From Rodentolepis nana (Eukaryota > Platyhelminthes > Cestoda > Cyclophyllidea > Hymenolepididae): 22,515 bases of DNA. Made by a program: the position numbers and the translations under genes. The number at the start of each line of letters is the position of its first letter. Position 1 is the first letter of the stretch. The DNA lies in the NCBI GenBank assembly GCA_900617975.1, contig UZAE01012011.1, forward strand, positions 93,914 to 116,428. Direction: 5' to 3'. The notes beneath the pieces were generated by a model. It saw only the letters and a list, made by a program, of their open reading frames with translations. It did not search any database and was not told the DNA's origin. Shown here one piece after another: positions 18,272 to 22,515 of the stretch.

Positions 18272-18837
18272 CTAAGAACTGGCAGGATCCGCGGTATTAT
18301 TCCCAGCAGAAACCCGAGAAATTGATGCTGAAACAGCGTTTGCAAGCGGAATTGTGTTTACTCCTGATCCACTGTGAACGGTTGGTGACATAGAATCGGG
18401 GTACGATTTGCGTTTAAGTAGAGAGGGATGGATGCAAGGAAGAACACCACCATGGGAAATATGAACATTTTTCAACAGTTCATTCAATTCAGCGTCATTT
18501 CTAACGCCTAACATTATGTGACGGGGAGTAATAGTTTTCCTATGATGAAACAGTTAATAGAATAAACCCCATATTAGGAAAGGCATAAAAAGATCTCGAC
18601 ACAAGCATACCTTTTGTTTGCCTTAGCAGCGTTACCGGATAGTTCGTTCACTTCAGCAACAAGATATTCGATGACTGCTGACAAATACACGGAAGCCGCA
18701 GTTGATGTTCGGCGAGCATACCTACCCATTTTGAGGTAACGGTGAACACGCCCAACGGGCATTACCAAACCGGCTCTTGCTGATTTCGTGTGCTTTTTAC
18801 CACCGGCGGGCTTCCTGGCTTTCCCTCTGCCAGACAT
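18272..18837 (-). CDS. Divergent histone H2A variant with Ser-rich tail
   Basis: Exons 18837-18611 and 18539-18272, split by a 71-base GTATGC...CATAG intron, give 164 residues. It keeps the H2A plan: MSGRGK start, [15 protein letters not shown], the [15 protein letters not shown] helix, [12 protein letters not shown] across the junction, and [12 protein letters not shown]. It departs at important sites (human H2A numbering): E41 to R, the L1-loop run 43-48 to TSTAAS, D72 to A, R77 to T and E91 to A in the acidic patch. E56, E61, E64, D90 and E92 remain. A 44-residue Ser/Thr-rich tail follows LLKRK, with neither a macro domain nor an SQ motif. The intron, unlike in most canonical H2A genes, points to a replication-independent variant. 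IHP in the docking region recalls macroH2A, but the family placement is open. An in-frame TTG upstream is not the start. Confidence 0.85.
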
Positions 18838-19191
18838 TTTGCGCAAAATAAGCGAAAAATGGCTAAATCTGATAGCAAATAACCCGGGTCATTATTGTTT
18901 ATAGGCTAAACAATAAAATTAATAAAATTTCCTTAGTGATTATATTTTAGCACTGCAATAAAAATTCACGAAAAAATATAATTTTTGTCAAACATCTTTG
19001 TTTAATCCAGCTTACCTCTTCCAAATAAGTTTTAAATAAATATTTTTGAAGTTTATGCTTAAGTGTTACAATTTTTTATAATAATACCTTTTAAACGTCG
19101 AATAACTAGTAATTTTCTTTCAAGCGATGCAGAATCAAGGTTACCAATTGTAGATAACTCAAATTAGCTTGTGGCTGCTCTGACTGTGTAG
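18838..19191. promoter_or_regulatory. Shared divergent promoter region of H2A variant and ACLY
   Basis: 354 bases between two ATGs pointing away from each other. It must contain both start regions unless distal 5' exons exist. It is AT-rich with several AAT/TTT runs. No TATA or CCAAT box can be assigned with confidence. The ACLY ATG directly follows TGTGTAG, so an acceptor site just before the start codon is possible. Confidence 0.5.
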
Positions 19192-22100
19192 ATGTCGATC
19201 AAGTCAGTCTATGAGTACTCTGCTAAGCAGATAATTAAGAATGCCTTGAGATGGGAATTTACGGATTTTTCCGTTCTTATTACATCGCAAAGTGAACTGG
19301 ATAGTGCTTTAACTAGTAATCCGATTTTGGGGACGAATAAGTTGGTTTGCAAAGTGGATCAACTTGTTAAAAGACGCGGTAAATTGGGACTTATTATTTG
19401 CAATGCAAATTTTGACGAAGTTAAAAAGTGGATTTGTGATCGGATCAATAAGCCTTTGAAGGTAATTCTTGTGTTTATCACTCAATACGTTAATTGGTTT
19501 TTTGTATTTATTTTGTTTTCCGTAGATTGGGTCAAAAACGGACACTTTTAAGCGATTTTTAATTGAACCGTTTGTTCCCCATACTCCAGTAAGTGCAGTT
19601 CTTTTTGGTACCGATTTTACTATACTTCCTTTATTTTCTTTTATTTTCTATACAAGAATGAAGAACATTACCTATGTATGTACACGCATAAGGCGGGCGA
19701 TTTTGTTCTTTTCTGTGCTCAAGGGGGAATCGACATTGGGGATGTTGACTCAAAGGTATGGTTTTTATCTGAATATTGTGTTAAGTCCTCTTATATTAAT
19801 ACAATTTAAATTTTTGGCTCTACGTTGTTCTTTTTATTAAAATATCCTCTCTCAATTGTTTCAAATTTGTCATTATTTTACATTTTAATATTGATTTTTA
19901 TTAAATTTTATCAGTCTCAAATGCCAATCCCATAGTAGCGACGCTGGTTTCTCTGATTTCATCATTCTCATATAAAAAATTATGTAATTTAACTGCTCTT
20001 TAGATTTTGCATTTGTTATGTAATAGGCAACTGTGTCCTGGTCGCACTGTCGACTGATGTTTCAGCTTTTAATTTTTGATTTGCCTTATAAATTGATTTA
20101 GTGTATATTTTTTGTAACCTTTCTGGCTATTTACGGTTCCTATTTGCACATGGTTAAAATTTATTGTCTTATTTACTTCTAATTTTTAAATCTTCTTTTT
20201 TGCTCGTTATGTCTCTTCTTATTAGGAAACATAAATCGACTTAACAAATTAATTTGTGAAGAAGTTTTGAAACTATAATTCGGATGTTCAGTTAGGTAGG
20301 CCTTTAAGACTCACTTTTAGATCCTCCTTGATAAGATTTGGTCAGATTTAACTATTTTGGTTTGCCATTTTTCTCACGTGGATCGCGCTTACGTTAATCT
20401 GATTCATCCAGTCTGATATGGCGAACTCAGGTAGTTCTCACTGCGTTATAACCGAAGAATTAAATAGTTTTTTTGAAAATTATTAAGGAAAGTGCTTACT
20501 TCAATTGATTTGTTTAAAGTGACTTTTACTGAATCCAACCTCTGTACTACCTTTTTTATTGTTGTTTTGTTGCCTATCCTCAAAATTGAGTATGCAGTGC
20601 TGAATGTCAATCGCCTGTTCTCTAAATCGACAATCATAAGTCATTTATTCTATCTACAATAGGTGCTTTAAAAATCGATTTTACTTCTTTTCAGATAATG
20701 TCGTTGGATTGGGGATATCGCTTTAATTTAGCTTTTTTTTGTGGTCATCTTCTCTCGGCAGCTTTTAAGAGTTGAATCTCCGTGGCCAATAAATCATGTT
20801 ATGTTTTTAAACCTAAATACAAAAGCACAGTTTTCCATGACTGGATGTGTTTTTACTGTCGTAGATCAAGTTCTGCCTTTTCTTTTTATAGAAGACGTTT
20901 TGTCACTTAGATAGTGAATTGCTTTAAAAGGTGTTTATCTTGAATTCTCATGTTTCCCATAATTCCGTTTGTAAGCACTCAAAAGTGAAATAATTGAAAT
21001 CTCGGACGTTTCTCAAAATGTCCCCTCTAAACGCACTTTCTAACTTATCTCATGGGCTCCTTACTAATTGTTTCTGTTGGTTTCTTCCAGTTGTAATAAA
21101 CTAACACCAAGATATATTTCGTCTTCCTTCTCTTATTACCAAAAGTGTACTATTTTTAACCATCGTATTTTTACTTAACACTCTCAATACCTTTTGTAGG
21201 ACCTTTCAGATGTGGTAAGAGCTTAATTATGTTCACCACATAGTTTTGTTTCTAATTTCTCCTATGACATGCACTTTTGCAGGCTATAGACTGTTTTGAG
21301 TTCGTATTTACTATTCCCACATTTTAAAGCCTTTTAATTAACATATCGTAAACGCTCTTAGTTGCAACTTTCAGGAGTGTATTGTTTATTGCTAGTGTTC
21401 ATCAAAGATATCTTTCTAAAAGTGTTACTTAACTGTGACCAAACTTTCCCATGTTTTTCTACTATGAAAAGAAATACAAAATTGGTTCCTTGCTCTTGAA
21501 TTAATAAGAATTTAGTAACTTGTCTTGCATCTGATATATGGAGTGTCGTTGTCCTTTTTTGTTTTTGAACCTTTCGGTTAGATCTACGTGCATTAGATCC
21601 CCAGAGCCAGATCTCCTTTGCCTATTTTGAACATATATATTCAGTTACTCATAGGATACGTCGGAATGATAATTTAGCACAATTTAGGCGTCTCAGGATT
21701 TACGATCGTTTGTTTACTACTTGAGGCATCACAGAAGTAGTAACTAGTTTTAATATTGTGTTGTGAATATGCTAAGAAATCGTTTATTGAATGCTGAGCT
21801 TCAAGGTGATCCTATGGAAAAACCGGTTCTGAGCCCACTTTCAGATCAGATCTCCAGTAAATGTTAAGCTGCTTGTATGCCTGGTGCGAAATTTTTTTAA
21901 ACTTTGCCTAGTAATATTATTTAACTTCCGGATTGTTTCCAATGCTACTTGATCTGTCTCTCATATTTCTTTCGAAAGAATTATTGAAGATTCCATTAAT
22001 TTCTACTAGTTTTCGTTGGGTTCTTTTTACCTAGAGTAAATGCCTCATTCGGAGTTCTTCTGATATAAATTTTTTTCCCTATCTTACACTTACTGCTTAG

Positions 22101-22515
22101 CTACTCTCATCTGCGTAAGATTGCATTGGCTCATGGTTTTTCAATCATTAGGAAAAATATGTTGATTGATTTACTAATATTGATTGATAAGTGCTGAATA
22201 TCTTTGGTGCAGTGGACCAGTTGTTCAAATCGAACCTTGGAGCGTACTATTCGAGTCCGATGATCAAATGAAGCGGTGTTCCGCTAACCGTTTTCAACTA
22301 CTATTTAATGTTTTTTTTAAGATATTGGCGAAAATAATATAGTTTCTTTGTTTAAATAATTTTAATCTCTTTTACCATTGTCTATACATCGATGATACTT
22401 GCTTTCCCTTACTATTAGTTGTAATGCTATTGTTCTTTTAGGCCAGACGGCTTCTGATAACTAATGAGATGTTAGAGGCTCCTGGTGAAGCGCCCTTAGC
22501 TCTTCAAATCCTTCA
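19192..22515 (+). CDS. ACLY: ATP-citrate lyase, 5' part (cut by window end)
   Basis: Exons 19192-19461, 19526-19588, 19657-19755 and 22442-22515 (open at the window end) join in phase 0 and give the first 168 residues. They align along their length with the N-terminal ATP-grasp (citryl-CoA synthetase) domain of animal ACLY. Residues 51-66 contain KVDQLVKRRGKLG (human KPDQLIKRRGKLG); then come FLIEPFVPH, GDFVLF and GGIDIGDVDSKARRLL. ACLY is cytosolic and nuclear and makes acetyl-CoA and oxaloacetate from citrate, CoA and ATP. Most of the protein, including the catalytic His and the citrate-synthase-like domain, lies beyond the window. The first two introns are 64 and 68 bases, the third 2686. 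Parasitic flatworms are known to lack de novo fatty-acid synthesis, so here the acetyl-CoA may serve mainly acetylation or chain elongation (inference). Confidence 0.9.
19756..22441 (+). other. Long third intron of ACLY
   Basis: 2686 bases, T-rich on the + strand, beginning GTATGG and ending TTCTTTTAG. I see no nested gene, no RNA gene and no recognisable mobile element. A 63-codon minus-strand frame at 20637-20446 looks like chance. Confidence 0.6.

Noticed and set aside
18202..18514. Plus-strand frame over the H2A-variant exon
   Set aside because: It is antisense to a well supported H2A exon and shows no family.
18272..18837. Calling the H2A gene macroH2A
   Set aside because: The GGVLP-x-IHP docking segment is macroH2A-like, but the gene stops after a short Ser-rich tail with no macro domain, and the N-terminus is of the ordinary SGRGK type.

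Overview
The window is eukaryotic. It is AT-rich, with short spliced introns carrying clear GT...AG sites, intron-containing genes and metazoan protein families. The mix of very short introns (55-75 bases) with kilobase-scale ones, a SEA-EGF-membrane surface protein and a possible trans-splicing layout suggest a parasitic flatworm, most likely an AT-rich tapeworm. That taxonomic guess is inference, not proof. Two single n characters (15290, 16042) show it is a draft assembly.

Left part (1-6300). The 3' half of a membrane protein gene lies on the + strand: a SEA-like exon (958-1213), an EGF-like exon (2113-2259) and a transmembrane/tail exon (3305-3486). All the junctions are in phase 1. A second transmembrane/tail exon with the same entry phase lies 2.5 kb downstream (5978-6159). 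It is either an alternative last exon or the remnant of a second copy. Between them are decayed coding-like frames and one copy of a ~330 bp dispersed element. A single-exon ENY2-like gene (6352-6771) starts about 60 bases after the ATTAAA that follows the second tail exon.

Middle (8085-16240). Two SENP/Ulp1-type SUMO protease genes lie in tandem on the + strand. Copy A has 11 exons and a long N-terminal region. Copy B encodes little more than the peptidase domain. Exon lengths 80, 82 and 99 and the intron phases are identical in the two. Between them is a second copy of the dispersed element, here flanked by a 13-base target-site duplication, and then a CpG-rich, promoter-like block. Inside copy B a contig junction (n at 15290) duplicates about 250 bases including part of an exon. 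This is an assembly artefact.

Right part (17169-22515). On the - strand are a tentative 89-residue membrane protein gene and a divergent, intron-containing histone H2A variant with an altered L1 loop, an altered acidic patch and a long Ser-rich tail. Divergent from the H2A gene, 354 bases away, is the 5' end of ATP-citrate lyase (four exons seen, the last cut by the window end, with a 2.7 kb third intron).

A loose theme is chromatin and nuclear control: ENY2 (SAGA deubiquitinase/TREX-2), two deSUMOylases, an H2A variant, and ACLY, a source of the acetyl-CoA used in histone acetylation. Nothing in the sequence proves they are co-regulated, apart from the shared H2A/ACLY intergenic region.
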